A stretch of DNA of 64,000 nt, from contig NZ_JAGIOH010000001.1 of the NCBI RefSeq assembly GCF_017876625.1, positions 6,097,501 through 6,161,500 of the forward strand, read 5' to 3'. The notes under the pieces are model-generated. The model had not been told where the DNA came from, did no database searches, and saw only the letters and a list, made by a program, of their open reading frames with translations. Positions 15,979 to 25,943 of this stretch are shown here, in pieces. Positions within the stretch are counted from its first letter, which is position 1; each line of letters begins with the position of its first letter. The translations under genes and the position numbers were made by a program. This DNA is from Streptomyces syringium. GTDB taxonomy: Bacteria; Actinomycetota; Actinomycetes; Streptomycetales; Streptomycetaceae.

Positions 15979-17397
15979 GTGGCCGCAGCGCCCAGGTTCA
16001 CCGAGCCAAGCCCCGCACCGGCAGCCGACACCGGCGATGTCCACCCCGTGGACCGGCTGCCCCGCCCGGGCCGGCTGATCACCACCGGCTTTCAGCACGT
16101 CGCCGCCAGCTACGCGGGCGTGGTCGCGCCCCCTCTCGTGCTCGGTGCCTACGTCGGGCTCACCCCGCTGGAGATCACCTTCCTGGTGGGCGCCTCCCTC
16201 TTCACGGCGGGCATCGCGACCCTCCTCCAGACGATCGGGTTCTGGAAGGTCGGGGCCAGGATGCCGTTCGTCAACGGCGTCTCCTTCGCGGGCGTCGCCC
16301 CGATGCTCGCCATAGCCGACACCCAGACCGACAAGAGGGACGCCCTCCCGGTCATTTTCGGGGCCGTCATCGTGGCCGGAGCGCTCGGCTTCCTCCTCGC
16401 CCCCTACTTCTGCAAACTCGTCCGCTTCTTCCCGCCCATCGTCAGCGGGACCGTCATCACCCTGATAGGCGTCACCCTGCTGCCGGTCTCCTTCGGCTGG
16501 ATACAGGGCGGCCATCCGGAGAAACCCACCTCCCTGACCAACCTCGGCCTGGCCGGGGCGACTTTACTGATCGTGCTGGTCCTGCGACGGCTGCTGCGGG
16601 GCTTTCTGCAACAGATCGCGATCCTGCTCGGCCTGATCGCCGGCACCCTCGTCGCGATCCCGGCGGGGGTGGTCGACCTCACCGCCACCCGGCACGCCGC
16701 CGTCGTCGGCTTCCCGACCCCGTTCCACTTCGGCCACCCCCAGTTCGAGGCCGCCGCCATCGTCTCCATGTGCGTCCTCATGCTGGTCTGCATGACCGAG
16801 AGCACCGCCGACATGCTCGCGCTCGGCGAGATCGTCGGCCGTGAGGCCGACGAGAAGGTCATCGCCGGCGGGCTCCGCGCGGACACGCTCGGCACCGCGC
16901 TCAGCCCCCTCTTCAACGGCTTCGCCAACAGCGCCTTCGCCCAGAACGTCGGCCTGGTCGCCATGACCAAGGTGCGCAGCCGCTACACCGTCGCCGCCTG
17001 CGGCCTGATGTTCGTCCTGCTGGGGCTGAGCCCCGTCTTCGCCTCGCTGATCGCCGTCGTACCGCAGCCGGTCCTCGGCGGCGCGGGCATCGTCCTCTTC
17101 GGCACGGTCGCGGCCAGCGGCGTCAACGTCCTGCGCAAGGCGGGCCTGGAACAGGGCGACAATCTGCTGATCGCCGCCACCTCGCTGGGCATGGGCCTGA
17201 TCCCGGTGGTCTCCAAGACCTTCTACGACAACACGGCCATCCCCGAGACCCTGAAGATCATCCTGGACTCGGGGGTCAGCGCCGGCTGCCTCACCGCGGT
17301 CGTCCTCAACCTCGCCTTCAACCACCTCGGCCACCGGCGCGCGAGCACCGCCCCGGAGGCGGTGGTGCCGGAGCAGCCGGTGCCGGTCGTGCGCTGA
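15979..17397 (+). CDS. Nucleobase:cation symporter-2 family permease (urate/xanthine)
   Basis: Inner-membrane carrier of 472 residues with about 12-14 hydrophobic segments. The NAT/NCS2 signature appears as AFAQNVGLVAMTK, and the upstream acidic motif as MLVCMTESTADMLALGE, the two substrate-contact regions of the family. The preference for urate/xanthine rather than uracil is inferred from the neighbouring uricase and deaminase genes. GTG start at 15979 follows AGGAGG at 15968-15973; the frame is open further upstream but that part is non-coding repeat. Preceded by a terminator, so it likely has its own promoter or depends on read-through. Confidence 0.88.
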   Translation: MAAAPRFTEPSPAPAADTGDVHPVDRLPRPGRLITTGFQHVAASYAGVVAPPLVLGAYVGLTPLEITFLVGASLFTAGIATLLQTIGFWKVGARMPFVNGVSFAGVAPMLAIADTQTDKRDALPVIFGAVIVAGALGFLLAPYFCKLVRFFPPIVSGTVITLIGVTLLPVSFGWIQGGHPEKPTSLTNLGLAGATLLIVLVLRRLLRGFLQQIAILLGLIAGTLVAIPAGVVDLTATRHAAVVGFPTPFHFGHPQFEAAAIVSMCVLMLVCMTESTADMLALGEIVGREADEKVIAGGLRADTLGTALSPLFNGFANSAFAQNVGLVAMTKVRSRYTVAACGLMFVLLGLSPVFASLIAVVPQPVLGGAGIVLFGTVAASGVNVLRKAGLEQGDNLLIAATSLGMGLIPVVSKTFYDNTAIPETLKIILDSGVSAGCLTAVVLNLAFNHLGHRRASTAPEAVVPEQPVPVVR

Positions 17398-17508
17398 CCC
17401 TCCGCCGGTACGGGCCGGTCCTCCGTGCGTGGCGGCTAGGGAGAGATGCCGCGTTACGCCACAATCGGGGCAAAGTGACCACCCGTCAGTGCGGAGAGGG
17501 GTTCCGGC

Positions 17509-19017
17509 GTGGACCGCGATGCCGAGGGGGAGCCCGAGAAACGCGGCTTCGTCTTCCCCAGCGCCCTGACCGTCCTCGCGGTCGTGACGGTCGCCGTCTG
17601 GATCCTCGCCTTCGTCGTCCCCTCCGGTGTGTACCGGCGTGACGCCGACGGCAATCCGATCCAGGGCACCTACCACCACGAGCCGGCGCCCGGCGACTTC
17701 ACCCACCGGCTCGGGGAGCTGTTCCTGTCCCCGGTCAACGGCCTCTACGGCGTGCGTGACGCCGCCACCGGCCAGGTCGCCCCGGACGCGTCCGGGGCGT
17801 TGTACGGCAGCGCCGGCGTCTTCCTCTTCGTCCTGGCCATCGGCGCGTTCATCACCGTCGTCTTCGCCACCGGCGCCCTGGACCGGGGCATCGAACGGCT
17901 CGCCCACCGGCTGCGCGCCCGCGGCGCCCTGCTCATCGCGGCCGTCATGACCGTCTTCTCGCTGCTGGGCACGGTGGAGGGCTTCGCCGAGGAGACCCTC
18001 GGCTTCTACGGGCTGATCGTGCCGCTGATGCTGGCCCTCGGCTACGACCGCATGGTCGCCACCGGCACGATCATCCTCGGCGCGGGCGTCGGCGTGCTCG
18101 CCTCCACCGTCAACCCGTTCGCGACCGGCGTGGCCTCCTCGGCCGCCGATGTCTCGCTGGGTGACGGCATCGTGCTGCGCTTCGCGATGTGGGTGGTCCT
18201 CACCGCGGTGACCATCGGCTACGTCGTGCGGTACGCGCACCGGGTGCGCGCCGACCCGGGCCGTTCACTGGTCGGCTTCCGCCCGGGCGACCGCGAGCTG
18301 GCGGCCGAGGCCGTGGAGCCCCCGGAGCTCACGGGGCTGCACAAGGCGGTGCTCGCCGCGGTGGTGCTGGTCTTCGCGTTCATGATCTTCTCGGTGATCC
18401 CCTGGGCGAGCGCCCTCACCGGTGACGCCGACGCCACGCCGTACGCCTGGGAACTGGGCTGGTCCTTCGCGCAGTTGGCGGCGCTCTTCATCGCGGCGGC
18501 GGTGCTGGTCGGGCTCGTCGCACGGCTCGGCGAGCAGCGGCTGAGCGCGACGATCGTGCAGGGTGCGGCGGACTTCATCGCGCCCGCGCTCGTGATCGTG
18601 CTCGCGCGCGGCATCACGGTGATCATGAACAACTCGAAGATCATTGACACCGTCCTGCACTCGATCGAGGGTGCGGTCTCCGGCACCCCGGCGGCGCTGT
18701 TCGGGGTCATGGTCTACGTCGTGAATCTGCCGCTGGCCTTCCTGATCCCTTCGACCTCGGGCCACGCCACCCTCGCGATGCCCATCCTCGCGCCGCTCGC
18801 GGACTTCGCCGACGTCTCCCGGGCGGTGGTCGTCACGGCCTGGCAGGCGGCGAGCGGCTGGATGAACCTGTGGGTGCCGACGACCGCCGTGGTCATGGGC
18901 GGGGTGGCGCTGGCGAAGGTCGGCTACGACAAGTACCTGCGGTTCGTCTGGCCGCTGTTGGTGATCCTGGCCGTCCTCATCTGCGGCTTCGTGGCGCTGG
19001 GCGCGGCCGTGACGTGA
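17509..19017 (+). CDS. YfcC-family membrane carrier (C4-dicarboxylate/basic amino acid type)
   Basis: 502 residues with about 12 transmembrane segments, the first at FPSALTVLAVVTVAVWILAF. The motifs GFAEETLGFYGLIVPLM and FLIPSTSGHATLAMPILAPL match the YfcC/DcuC-like ion-transporter superfamily. Family substrates are C4-dicarboxylates or basic amino acids and peptides; the substrate here is not known. GTG start with a GAGAGGGG stretch 10 bases before. It lies between the purine permease and malate synthase, so a dicarboxylate or ureide is conceivable, but that is inference. Confidence 0.72.
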   Translation: MDRDAEGEPEKRGFVFPSALTVLAVVTVAVWILAFVVPSGVYRRDADGNPIQGTYHHEPAPGDFTHRLGELFLSPVNGLYGVRDAATGQVAPDASGALYGSAGVFLFVLAIGAFITVVFATGALDRGIERLAHRLRARGALLIAAVMTVFSLLGTVEGFAEETLGFYGLIVPLMLALGYDRMVATGTIILGAGVGVLASTVNPFATGVASSAADVSLGDGIVLRFAMWVVLTAVTIGYVVRYAHRVRADPGRSLVGFRPGDRELAAEAVEPPELTGLHKAVLAAVVLVFAFMIFSVIPWASALTGDADATPYAWELGWSFAQLAALFIAAAVLVGLVARLGEQRLSATIVQGAADFIAPALVIVLARGITVIMNNSKIIDTVLHSIEGAVSGTPAALFGVMVYVVNLPLAFLIPSTSGHATLAMPILAPLADFADVSRAVVVTAWQAASGWMNLWVPTTAVVMGGVALAKVGYDKYLRFVWPLLVILAVLICGFVALGAAVT

Positions 19018-19035
19018 CGGCCGCGCCCAGCGGCC

Positions 19036-20661
19036 CTACCCCAGCAGTTCGTAGGCCGGCAGGGTGAGGAAGTCCGCGTAGTCCTCGTCGAGGGCGACCT
19101 TCAGCAGCAGGTCGTGGGCCTCCTGCCAGCGCCCGGCGGCGAAGGCGTCGGGGCCCAGCTCGGCGCGGACCGCGGCGAGTTCCTCGGCCGCGACCTCGCG
19201 GACCAGCTCGGCGGTGGCCTTGCGGCCGTTGTCGAAGACGACACCCGCGTTGATCCACTGCCAGATCTGGGAACGCGAGATCTCGGCGGTGGCCGCGTCC
19301 TCCATGAGGTTGAAGATGGCGACGGCGCCCAGTCCGCGCAGCCACGCCTCGATGTAACGGGTGCCCACCTGGACGGCGTTGCGCAGGCCCTCGTAGGTCG
19401 GCTTCGCCTCCAGCGAGTCGACGGCGATGAGCTCCCCGGCCCTGACGTGGACGTCCTCGCGCAGCCGGTCCTTCTGGTGCGGCCGCTCGCCGAGGACCGC
19501 GTCGAAGGAGGCCCGGGCGACGGGCACGAGGTCGGGGTGGGCGACCCAGGAGCCGTCGAAGCCGTCGTTCGCCTCACGATCCTTGTCGGCCTTGACCTTC
19601 TCGAACGCGACCTTGTTGACCTCCTCATCGCGGCGGGACGGGATGAAGGCCGCCATGCCGCCGATGGCGTGCGCGCCGCGCTTGTGGCACGTACGCACCA
19701 GCAGTTCGGTGTACGCGCGCATGAACGGCGCGGTCATCGTCACGGCGTTGCGGTCGGGCAGGACGAACTTCGCCCCGCCGTCACGGAAGTTCTTCACGAT
19801 GGAGAAGAGATAGTCCCAGCGCCCGGCGTTCAGCCCCGAGGCGTGCTCGCGCAGCTCGTAGAGGATCTCCTCCATCTCGTACGCCGCGGTGATCGTCTCG
19901 ATCAGGACCGTCGCGCGCACGGATCCCTGGGGGATGCCGAGGTGGTCCTGGGCGAAGACGAAGACGTCGTTCCAGAGGCGGGCCTCCAGGTGCGACTCGG
20001 TCTTGGGCAGATAGAAGTACGGGCCCTTGCCGAGGTCGATCAGCCGTCGGGCGTTGTGGAAGAAGTAGAGGCCGAAGTCGACCAGGGCGCCGGGGACGGG
20101 GCGGCCGTCGACGGTGAGGTGGCGCTCGTCGAGGTGCCAGCCGCGCGGGCGCATCACGACGGTCGCGAGCTCGTCGGCCGGTTTCAGGGCGTACGACTTG
20201 CCCTGCTCGCTGGTGAAGTCGATGCGGCGCTCGTAGGCGTCGATCAGATTGAGCTGGCCGCCGATGACGTTCTCCCAGGTGGGGGAGGAGGCGTCCTCGA
20301 AGTCGGCGAGCCAGACCCGCGCCCCGGAATTGAGGGCGTTGATGGTCATCTTCCGGTCCGTCGGGCCGGTGATCTCCACCCGGCGGTCGTTCAGCGCGGC
20401 CGGGGCGGGCGCGACCCGCCAGTCGGGGTCCTCACGGACGGCCGCGGTCCCGGGAAGGAAGTCCAGCGTGCCGGTGCGGGCGATCTCGGCGCGGCGCTCG
20501 GCGCGGCGGGCGAGCAGCTCGTCCCGGCGGGGGGTGAACCGGCGGTGCAGCGCGGCCAGGAAGGCGAGCACCGCGTCGGTCAGGACCTCGTCCTGGCGGG
20601 CCGGGGCGCGGTCGGGGTCGGCGACGACGGTGGCCAGCGGGGACGGCGCTGGTGCGGACAT
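19036..20661 (-). CDS. aceB: Malate synthase A
   Basis: Condenses glyoxylate with acetyl-CoA to malate. The 541-residue protein has the A-isoform layout: TIM barrel with [15 protein letters not shown] (acidic Mg ligand region), [39 protein letters not shown], and the C-terminal plug with [15 protein letters not shown] containing the catalytic Asp. The length is standard for isoform A. No isocitrate lyase is nearby, so here it most likely drains glyoxylate from ureide breakdown. Its upstream region carries an AllR-type site (20760-20774). Confidence 0.93.
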   Translation of the reverse strand: MSAPAPSPLATVVADPDRAPARQDEVLTDAVLAFLAALHRRFTPRRDELLARRAERRAEIARTGTLDFLPGTAAVREDPDWRVAPAPAALNDRRVEITGPTDRKMTINALNSGARVWLADFEDASSPTWENVIGGQLNLIDAYERRIDFTSEQGKSYALKPADELATVVMRPRGWHLDERHLTVDGRPVPGALVDFGLYFFHNARRLIDLGKGPYFYLPKTESHLEARLWNDVFVFAQDHLGIPQGSVRATVLIETITAAYEMEEILYELREHASGLNAGRWDYLFSIVKNFRDGGAKFVLPDRNAVTMTAPFMRAYTELLVRTCHKRGAHAIGGMAAFIPSRRDEEVNKVAFEKVKADKDREANDGFDGSWVAHPDLVPVARASFDAVLGERPHQKDRLREDVHVRAGELIAVDSLEAKPTYEGLRNAVQVGTRYIEAWLRGLGAVAIFNLMEDAATAEISRSQIWQWINAGVVFDNGRKATAELVREVAAEELAAVRAELGPDAFAAGRWQEAHDLLLKVALDEDYADFLTLPAYELLG

Positions 20662-20738
20662 GGGCTGTCACTCCTTCAGCGGGCGGACGTCCGGCGGCCG
20701 TCGGGGCGCTCGGTCATACGGGTCTGCGGTGACGGCAC

Positions 20739-20774
20739 GCGGTGCCAGTGGAGAATAGTTTCCTCATAGTGGAA
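20739..20774. promoter_or_regulatory. Putative AllR-type sites upstream of aceB
   Basis: TTCCTCATAGTGGAA (20760-20774) is a palindrome with TTCC/GGAA arms, like the TTCCG-N5-CGGAA sites of hyi and allR. 21 bp away on the side nearer aceB, 20739-20753 ends in AGTGGAG and so shares only the right arm. The spacing equals that of the other two paired sites. The second half-site is weak. Confidence 0.5.
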
Positions 20775-20876
20775 GTTCAATGGTGTGTCGCGTCGAGGGA
20801 TTTTCCGCCACGCCGATATCCGGAAACCGAGGCGCCCAGGTGGCGCTGGGTGCCACCTCACCCCCTCGCTCGGCGC

Positions 20877-21518
20877 TCAGCCGAGCAGGGAGAGATCGTC
20901 CGGTGTGTCGATGTCGTCCGGCGCCGCGACGTCCCCGCACTCGACGAGTGTGACCGCACCGGCGTGCTCCCGCAGATACGCGCGTGCCCCCCGGTCGCCG
21001 GTGGCCGAGCGGGCGACGCCCTCCCAGTGCCGTCGCGCGAACAGCACCGGGTGCCCCCGCTCGCCGTCGTACGAGGCGGCCACCAGCCCGGAACCCGAGC
21101 GGTGCGCGGCCAGCACGCGGGCCACCGCGGCCGGTCCGATCCGGGGCTGGTCCACCAGCGTCACCAACGCCGCCGACGCCTCCGTGGCGGCCAGGGCCGT
21201 CAGCCCGGTCCGCAGCGACGAGCCCATGCCCGTCGCCCAGTCGGGGTTGTCCACCACGACCACGTCCGCCCCCGGCGGCCACGTCAGCCCCGCGCGCGCC
21301 CGGACCTCCGCGGCCCCCGCGCCCAGCACCACGCACAGCGGTCCGCAGCCGCCCTCGCGCAGCACCCGCGCCGCGTGCTCCACCAACAGGCGGCCCCGGT
21401 ACGCGAGCAGCGCCTTGGGCCGCCCGCCGAGCCGTCGGCCACCGCCCGCCGCCAGCAGCAATCCGGCGACGGGCACCGGCCCGGCCGTCGTGTCCGTCGC
21501 ATCTGTCGTCTGTGCCAT
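20877..21518 (-). CDS. MobA-like nucleotidyltransferase (MocA-type CTP:molybdopterin cytidylyltransferase)
   Basis: 213 residues with the NTP-transferase signature LLLAAGGGRRLGGRPKALL at 20-38, the VVLGAGA strand, DNPDWATGMGSSLRTGL and the metal-binding TLVDQP. This set marks the MocA branch, which makes molybdopterin cytosine dinucleotide, the cofactor of xanthine dehydrogenase-type enzymes. That fits the purine-degradation setting, though no xanthine dehydrogenase subunit is in the window. The N-terminal 15 residues are Thr/Asp-rich and not part of the fold. ATG at 21518. Confidence 0.82.
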   Translation of the reverse strand: MAQTTDATDTTAGPVPVAGLLLAAGGGRRLGGRPKALLAYRGRLLVEHAARVLREGGCGPLCVVLGAGAAEVRARAGLTWPPGADVVVVDNPDWATGMGSSLRTGLTALAATEASAALVTLVDQPRIGPAAVARVLAAHRSGSGLVAASYDGERGHPVLFARRHWEGVARSATGDRGARAYLREHAGAVTLVECGDVAAPDDIDTPDDLSLLG

Positions 21519-21704
21519 GGCCCTTGCTTACCGGATGCTCACCGGGCACGTGCCGGAAGTCCCCGCCATCGCGGTCCGATGTGCGGTGGACAGCCGTTTG
21601 TCACCCGTACGTGAGCACGCGGCCTGAATTTCGCTGTGAGTGTGGCGCTCCGCACGGAAAGTGGCGTTAACTGATCCGCGCGAGCGGGTGGGAGGGGGAG
21701 AATC

Positions 21705-22139
21705 GTGGCGGAAGGCGCCGTTGTGGTGGAAGAGGAGCGAGCGGGCCGAATCGGCGACGACCCGAGGGTGAGCGAGCTGCGTGCCGCGGTGTCCCGGCTG
21801 CGCCGGGCGCTCGCCGCGCACCCCGCGCAGTTACCCGACCGGGACGCCGCCGAGGACGAGCTGGCCGCCCTGGACGCCATGGCGCGCGCCGGCGCGCCGG
21901 AAGTGCCCCGGCTGCGGCGCTCGCTGCTGCTGGTGGCGGGCGCGGTGGGCTCCGTCAGCGCCCTGGCCCAGGCCCTCGGCGAGGTCCGTGCGGCGGTCGA
22001 CAGTTTCGGCGAGCAGCCGGGCACGGTGCCCAGGCAGGCGCGCGTGGTGCGGGAGCCGGTGGTGGAGACGGCGGCACCGGAACAGCCGTGCGCCGCGGCG
22101 GAAGTTCCGCGCCCGCGGGAGGCGCCCGACGGGGTGTGA
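21705..22139 (+). CDS. DUF5955 family protein
   Basis: A 144-residue soluble protein with two likely helices: VSELRAAVSRLRRALAAHPA and AAEDELAALDAMA, then PRLRRSLLLVAGAVGSVSAL and LGEVRAAVDSFG. This order fits the actinobacterial DUF5955 family, function unknown. The last 40 residues are Pro/Glu/Ala-rich and probably disordered. GTG start with GGGAGGGGGAG about 6 bases upstream. It is divergent from the cytidylyltransferase gene and followed by the tandem repeat array. Confidence 0.65.
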   Translation: MAEGAVVVEEERAGRIGDDPRVSELRAAVSRLRRALAAHPAQLPDRDAAEDELAALDAMARAGAPEVPRLRRSLLLVAGAVGSVSALAQALGEVRAAVDSFGEQPGTVPRQARVVREPVVETAAPEQPCAAAEVPRPREAPDGV

Positions 22140-22196
22140 CCCGTCTTGCCGTGAGTGCCGCCAGGCCGCCTGCGGCGGGGGCACCCTGCGGGCGCG

Positions 22197-22372
22197 TCCT
22201 CAATCGCCGGACGGGCTGAAATCAGCCCGTCCGGCGATTGAGGACAGAGCACAGCAGCCCGTCCGGCGATTGAGGACAGAGCACAGCAGCCCGTCCGGCG
22301 ATTGAGGACAGAGCACAGCAGCCCGTCCGGCGATTGAGGACAGAGCACAGCAGCCCGTCCGGCGATTGAGGA
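22197..22372. repeat. Tandem array of a 21-bp palindromic-arm repeat (32-bp period)
   Basis: One inverted copy of the 21-bp element (22197-22217, starts TCCTCAATCGCC) is followed after 6 bases by its reverse complement (22224-22244), then four more direct copies starting at 22256, 22288, 22320 and 22352. Copies are identical and separated by the same 11 bases, CAGAGCACAGC, giving an exact 32-bp period. The first two copies can form a 21-bp stem; later copies can compete for the same left arm. The element is the same as at 15812-15880. It lies between convergent DUF5955 and allR. Confidence 0.9.
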
Positions 22373-22421
22373 CACCGCCGCGCAGCGGAGGTGCACACGT
22401 CATGGCCTCAGGCGGAAGCCG

Positions 22422-23207
22422 TCAGGCGGAAGCCGTCGTGTCGGCCAGGGCCACCGAGAGTTCGGCCGCGACCTCCTGGAGGACGGGCACGATCTTTTCC
22501 ACGGAGGCCTCCGTGACGCGGCCCGCCGGGCCCGAGATGGAGATGGCCGCGGCCGTGGGGGAGTCGGGCACCGGGACCGCGAGACAGCGCACCCCGATCT
22601 CCTGCTCGTTGTCGTCGACCGCGAAGCCGCTCTCGCGCACCCGGGCCAGGGCCTCCAGGAAGCCCTCGGGCGTCGTGATGGTCTTCTCGGTGGCCGCCGG
22701 CATGCCCGTACGGGCGAGCAGCGCGCGCACCTCCTCGTCGGTGGCCTGGGCGAGCAACGCCTTGCCGACACCCGTGGAATGCGGCAGCACCCGACGGCCG
22801 ACCTCGGTGAACATCCGCATCGAGTGCCGCGAGGGCACCTGCGCGACGTAGACGACCTCGTCGCCGTCGAGCAGCGCCATGTTCGCGGTCTCGCCGGTCT
22901 CCTCGACCAGCCGGGCGAGGTACGGGCGCGCCCAGGTGCCGAGCAGCCGGGAGGCGCTCTCGCCGAGCCGGATCAGCCGGGGGCCGAGCGCGTAGCGGCG
23001 GTTGGGCTGCTGGCGGACGTATCCGCAGGCGACGAGCGTGCGCATCAGCCGGTGGATCGTGGGCAGCGGCAGCCCGCTGCTCGCGGACAGCTCGCTCAGT
23101 CCGACCTCGCCACCGGCGTCGGCCATCCGCTCGAGCAGGTCGAAGGCGCGCTCCAGCGACTGGACGCCTCCGGTGGGCGAGGCTTTGGGCTCGGCGGACG
23201 AGGGCAC
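22422..23207 (-). CDS. allR: IclR-family repressor of allantoin/purine catabolism
   Basis: 261 residues. N-terminal winged helix (SLERAFDLLERMADAGGEV, SELSASSGLPLPTIHRLMRTL, GYVRQQPNRRYALG), then the IclR effector domain (VGKALLAQATDEEVRALL, GFAVDDNEQEIGVRCLAVPV, AISISGPAGRV). Divergent from allB-alc, which suggests the AllR role known in Streptomyces, where the repressor responds to allantoin-pathway metabolites. Its own upstream region has a pair of 15-bp palindromes, and similar pairs stand before hyi-glxR-gcl and aceB, so it probably controls itself and these operons. GTG start at 23207, chosen because homologous N-termini begin shortly before the SLERAF helix. Confidence 0.83.
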   Translation of the reverse strand: MPSSAEPKASPTGGVQSLERAFDLLERMADAGGEVGLSELSASSGLPLPTIHRLMRTLVACGYVRQQPNRRYALGPRLIRLGESASRLLGTWARPYLARLVEETGETANMALLDGDEVVYVAQVPSRHSMRMFTEVGRRVLPHSTGVGKALLAQATDEEVRALLARTGMPAATEKTITTPEGFLEALARVRESGFAVDDNEQEIGVRCLAVPVPDSPTAAAISISGPAGRVTEASVEKIVPVLQEVAAELSVALADTTASA

Positions 23208-23273
23208 GGCGCGGTCCTTCCGGGAGTGGGTGGGAGCAGCCTACCGGCAGGCCCCCGGCCGCACTACGCGTCG

Positions 23274-23309
23274 TTTTGCGTGACGGAAGGTTTCTTCCGT
23301 GCAACGGAA
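23274..23309. promoter_or_regulatory. Paired AllR-type operator between allR and allB
   Basis: TTCCGTGCAACGGAA (23295-23309) is a perfect 5-5-5 palindrome; TTTTGCGTGACGGAA (23274-23288) has only the right arm. They are 21 bp apart, the same as at hyi. The pair lies 67 bp upstream of allR and 155 bp upstream of allB. Confidence 0.7.
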
Positions 23310-23396
23310 GCCGCTGCGGCGGGCGGTCGGCTCCGGGTGATCGGGCGACGGGTCTTGACGGGGGTGTGCCGCGAATGAAGACTGCGTCCCACCCCG

Positions 23397-23413
23397 TTCA
23401 ACAGAACGTTGAA
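23397..23413. promoter_or_regulatory. Palindrome upstream of allB shared with uraD
   Basis: TTCAACAGAACGTTGAA is a perfect palindrome apart from its 5-base centre, ending 50 bp before the allB start. It matches the uraD promoter palindrome TTCAACAAAGTGTTGAC at most positions. The motif differs from the TTCCG-type sites, so it may bind a second regulator. Confidence 0.55.
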
Positions 23414-23463
23414 AGAGGCGGGGGAAGTCGCGCTCGTCCGAGACCGGGAATCGAGGAGACGCC

Positions 23464-24807
23464 GTGTCCGAGGTGGAGTTGGTCCTGCGCTCGACACGCG
23501 TCGTCACGCCGGAGGGCATCCGTCCCGCCTCCGTCGCCGTCGCCGGCGGCCGGATCGCGGCCGTCCTGCCCCACCGGGACGGACCCCCCGCGGGAGCCGT
23601 CGTCCTGGACCTCGGCGACGACGCCCTGCTCCCCGGGCTCGTCGACACCCATGTGCATGTGAACGACCCCGGCCGCACCGCATGGGAGGGGTTCGCCACC
23701 GCCACCCGGGCGGCCGCCGCCGGCGGCGTCACCACCCTCGTGGACATGCCGCTCAACAGCGTCCCGCCCACCACCACCGTCGCGAACCTGCGCATCAAAC
23801 AGGACGTGGCACGCCCCGCCGCCCATGTCGACGTCGGCTTCTGGGGCGGCGCGCTGCCCGGCAACGTCACCGATCTGCGGCCCCTGCACGACGCCGGCGT
23901 CCTCGGCTTCAAGGCCTTCCTCTCACCCTCCGGGGTCGAGGAGTTCCCCCACCTGAGCCGAGCCGACCTGGACGCCGTGGCCCGTGAGATCGCCACCTTC
24001 GACGGCCTGCTGATCGTGCACGCCGAGGACCCCGCCCACCTGGAGCGCGCCCCCCAGCACGGCGGACCGCGCTACGCCGACTTCCTCGCCTCCCGCCCGC
24101 GTGCCGCCGAGAACGACGCGATCGCCGCGCTCGTCGACGTCGCCCGGCGGCGGAACGCCCGGGTCCACATCCTGCACCTGTCGTCGTCCGACGCCCTGCC
24201 GGTGATCGCCGCCGCCAAGGCTGCGGGTGTACGGATCACCGTCGAGACCTGCCCGCACTTCCTGACCCTCACTGCCGAGGAAGTACCCGACGGCGCCACC
24301 GAGTTCAAATGCTGCCCGCCCATCCGCGAGGCCGCCAACCAGGACGCCCTGTGGCAGGGCCTCGCCGACGGAACCATCGACTGCGTCGTCTCCGACCACT
24401 CGCCCTGCACCACCGACCTCAAGGTCCCCGACTTCGCCAAGGCGTGGGGCGGCATTTCCTCCCTGCAACTCGGCCTGCCCGCGCTGTGGACCGAGGCCCG
24501 GCGGCGCGGCCACTCGCTCGCCGACGTGGCCCGCTGGACGGCCACCGGACCCGCCGCCCTCGCGGGACTCACGCACAAGGGAGCCATCGAGGCGGGCCGC
24601 GACGCCGACTTCGCCGTCCTCGCCCCCGACGACACCTTCACGGTCGACCCGGCCGGACTCCACCACCGCAATCCCACCACCGCCTACGCCGGGAGGACAC
24701 TGAGCGGCGTCGTACGGTCGACGTGGCTGCGCGGCCACCGCATCGCCGACCACGGCACGCCCGGCGCACCCACCGGCCGACTTCTGGAGAGGCAGCGCAG
24801 CGCATGA
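23464..24807 (+). CDS. allB: Allantoinase
   Basis: Hydrolyses allantoin to allantoate. 447 residues, binuclear-metal amidohydrolase: first ligands H63 and H65 in DTHVHVND, bridging lysine K150 in [11 protein letters not shown] (carbamylated in the family), H186 in IVHAEDP, H238 in ILHLSSS and D311 in VSDHSPC. This set separates it from metal-poor dihydropyrimidinase-like proteins. GTG start. The stop overlaps the allantoicase start by four bases. Divergent from allR and downstream of two kinds of palindrome, so tightly regulated. Confidence 0.93.
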   Translation: MSEVELVLRSTRVVTPEGIRPASVAVAGGRIAAVLPHRDGPPAGAVVLDLGDDALLPGLVDTHVHVNDPGRTAWEGFATATRAAAAGGVTTLVDMPLNSVPPTTTVANLRIKQDVARPAAHVDVGFWGGALPGNVTDLRPLHDAGVLGFKAFLSPSGVEEFPHLSRADLDAVAREIATFDGLLIVHAEDPAHLERAPQHGGPRYADFLASRPRAAENDAIAALVDVARRRNARVHILHLSSSDALPVIAAAKAAGVRITVETCPHFLTLTAEEVPDGATEFKCCPPIREAANQDALWQGLADGTIDCVVSDHSPCTTDLKVPDFAKAWGGISSLQLGLPALWTEARRRGHSLADVARWTATGPAALAGLTHKGAIEAGRDADFAVLAPDDTFTVDPAGLHHRNPTTAYAGRTLSGVVRSTWLRGHRIADHGTPGAPTGRLLERQRSA

Positions 24808-25943
24808 GCGGCACCCCCGGGAACACACCCCTCTCTTCTGCCTTCACCGGTGACGCGAGCCCGTACGCGGGCGGCGACCCCTACGCCGACTACCGCTCGG
24901 CCACCTTCGCCTTCACCCACCTGCCCGACCTCGCCGACCGCCGGCTCGGCGCGGGCGTGCTCGCCGCCAACGACGAGTTCTTCGCCGAGCGCGAGAACCT
25001 GCTGAACCCCGAGGCCGCCCACTTCGACCCCGAGCGCTTCGGCCACAAGGGCAAAGTCATGGACGGCTGGGAGACCCGCCGCCGCCGGGGCGCCGGAGCC
25101 GACACCCCGCACCCCACGGACGAGGACCACGACTGGGCACTGATCCGGCTCGGCGCGCCCGGCGTCGTGCACGGCATCGTCGTCGACACCGCCCACTTCC
25201 GCGGCAATTACCCGCAGGCCGTCAGCATCGAGGCCGCCTCCGTCACCGGCACACCTTCTGCCGAGGACCTGCTCGCCGCCGACGTGGAGTGGACCGTCCT
25301 CGTCCCGCGCACCCCCGTCGGCGGCCACGCCGCCAACGGCTTCACCGTCCGCGACCCGCGGCGCTTCACCCACCTCCGGCTCAACCAGCACCCCGACGGC
25401 GGCATAGCCCGGCTGCGCGTCCACGGCGAGGCCCTCCCCGACCCCGCGTGGCTCGCGGTCCTCGGCACCTTCGACCTCGTCGCCCTGGAGAACGGCGGCC
25501 GGGCCGAGGACGCCTCCGACCGCTTCTACTCCCCGCCCGTCCACACCATCCAGCCCGGCCGCTCCCGCAAGATGGACGACGGCTGGGAGACCCGCCGCCG
25601 CCGCGACAAGGGCCACGACTGGGTCCGCTACCGCCTCACCGAGCAGTCCGTGCCGCGCGCCGTCGAGATCGACACGGGCTGCTACAAGGGCAACGCGGCG
25701 GGCTGGGCCGCCCTGTCCGTACTCGACGCCACCACCGGCGCCGACCCCGCCGATCACACCACCGGCTGGACCGAGATCCTGCCCCGCACCCGCCTCCAGC
25801 CCGACACCGTCCACCGCTTCCCGTTGGAGAAGGCCCCCACGGCCACGCACCTGCGGATCGACATCTACCCCGACGGCGGCATCGCCCGGCTGCGCGTCCA
25901 CGGCTCCCTCACGGAAGAAGGGGTACGCCGCCTCACGTCATGA
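24804..25943 (+). CDS. alc: Allantoicase
   Basis: Hydrolyses allantoate to ureidoglycolate and urea. The 379-residue protein is two repeats of a jelly-roll domain; the internal duplication is seen directly as [11 protein letters not shown] with HDWALIRLG near residue 88 and [19 protein letters not shown] near residue 258, each followed by a VDTAHFRGN or IDTCYKGN-like strand and by a [12 protein letters not shown] ending. ATG in the allB stop, so coupled. Its 3' end overlaps the convergent acetyltransferase gene by 11 bases. No ureidoglycolate lyase or urease follows. Confidence 0.92.
   Translation: MSGTPGNTPLSSAFTGDASPYAGGDPYADYRSATFAFTHLPDLADRRLGAGVLAANDEFFAERENLLNPEAAHFDPERFGHKGKVMDGWETRRRRGAGADTPHPTDEDHDWALIRLGAPGVVHGIVVDTAHFRGNYPQAVSIEAASVTGTPSAEDLLAADVEWTVLVPRTPVGGHAANGFTVRDPRRFTHLRLNQHPDGGIARLRVHGEALPDPAWLAVLGTFDLVALENGGRAEDASDRFYSPPVHTIQPGRSRKMDDGWETRRRRDKGHDWVRYRLTEQSVPRAVEIDTGCYKGNAAGWAALSVLDATTGADPADHTTGWTEILPRTRLQPDTVHRFPLEKAPTATHLRIDIYPDGGIARLRVHGSLTEEGVRRLTS

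Noticed and set aside
22197-22372. CRISPR-like array with regular repeats and spacers
   Set aside because: The 11-bp spacers are all identical and the repeat is an extragenic palindrome; no cas genes are present. It is a tandem repeat, not a CRISPR.
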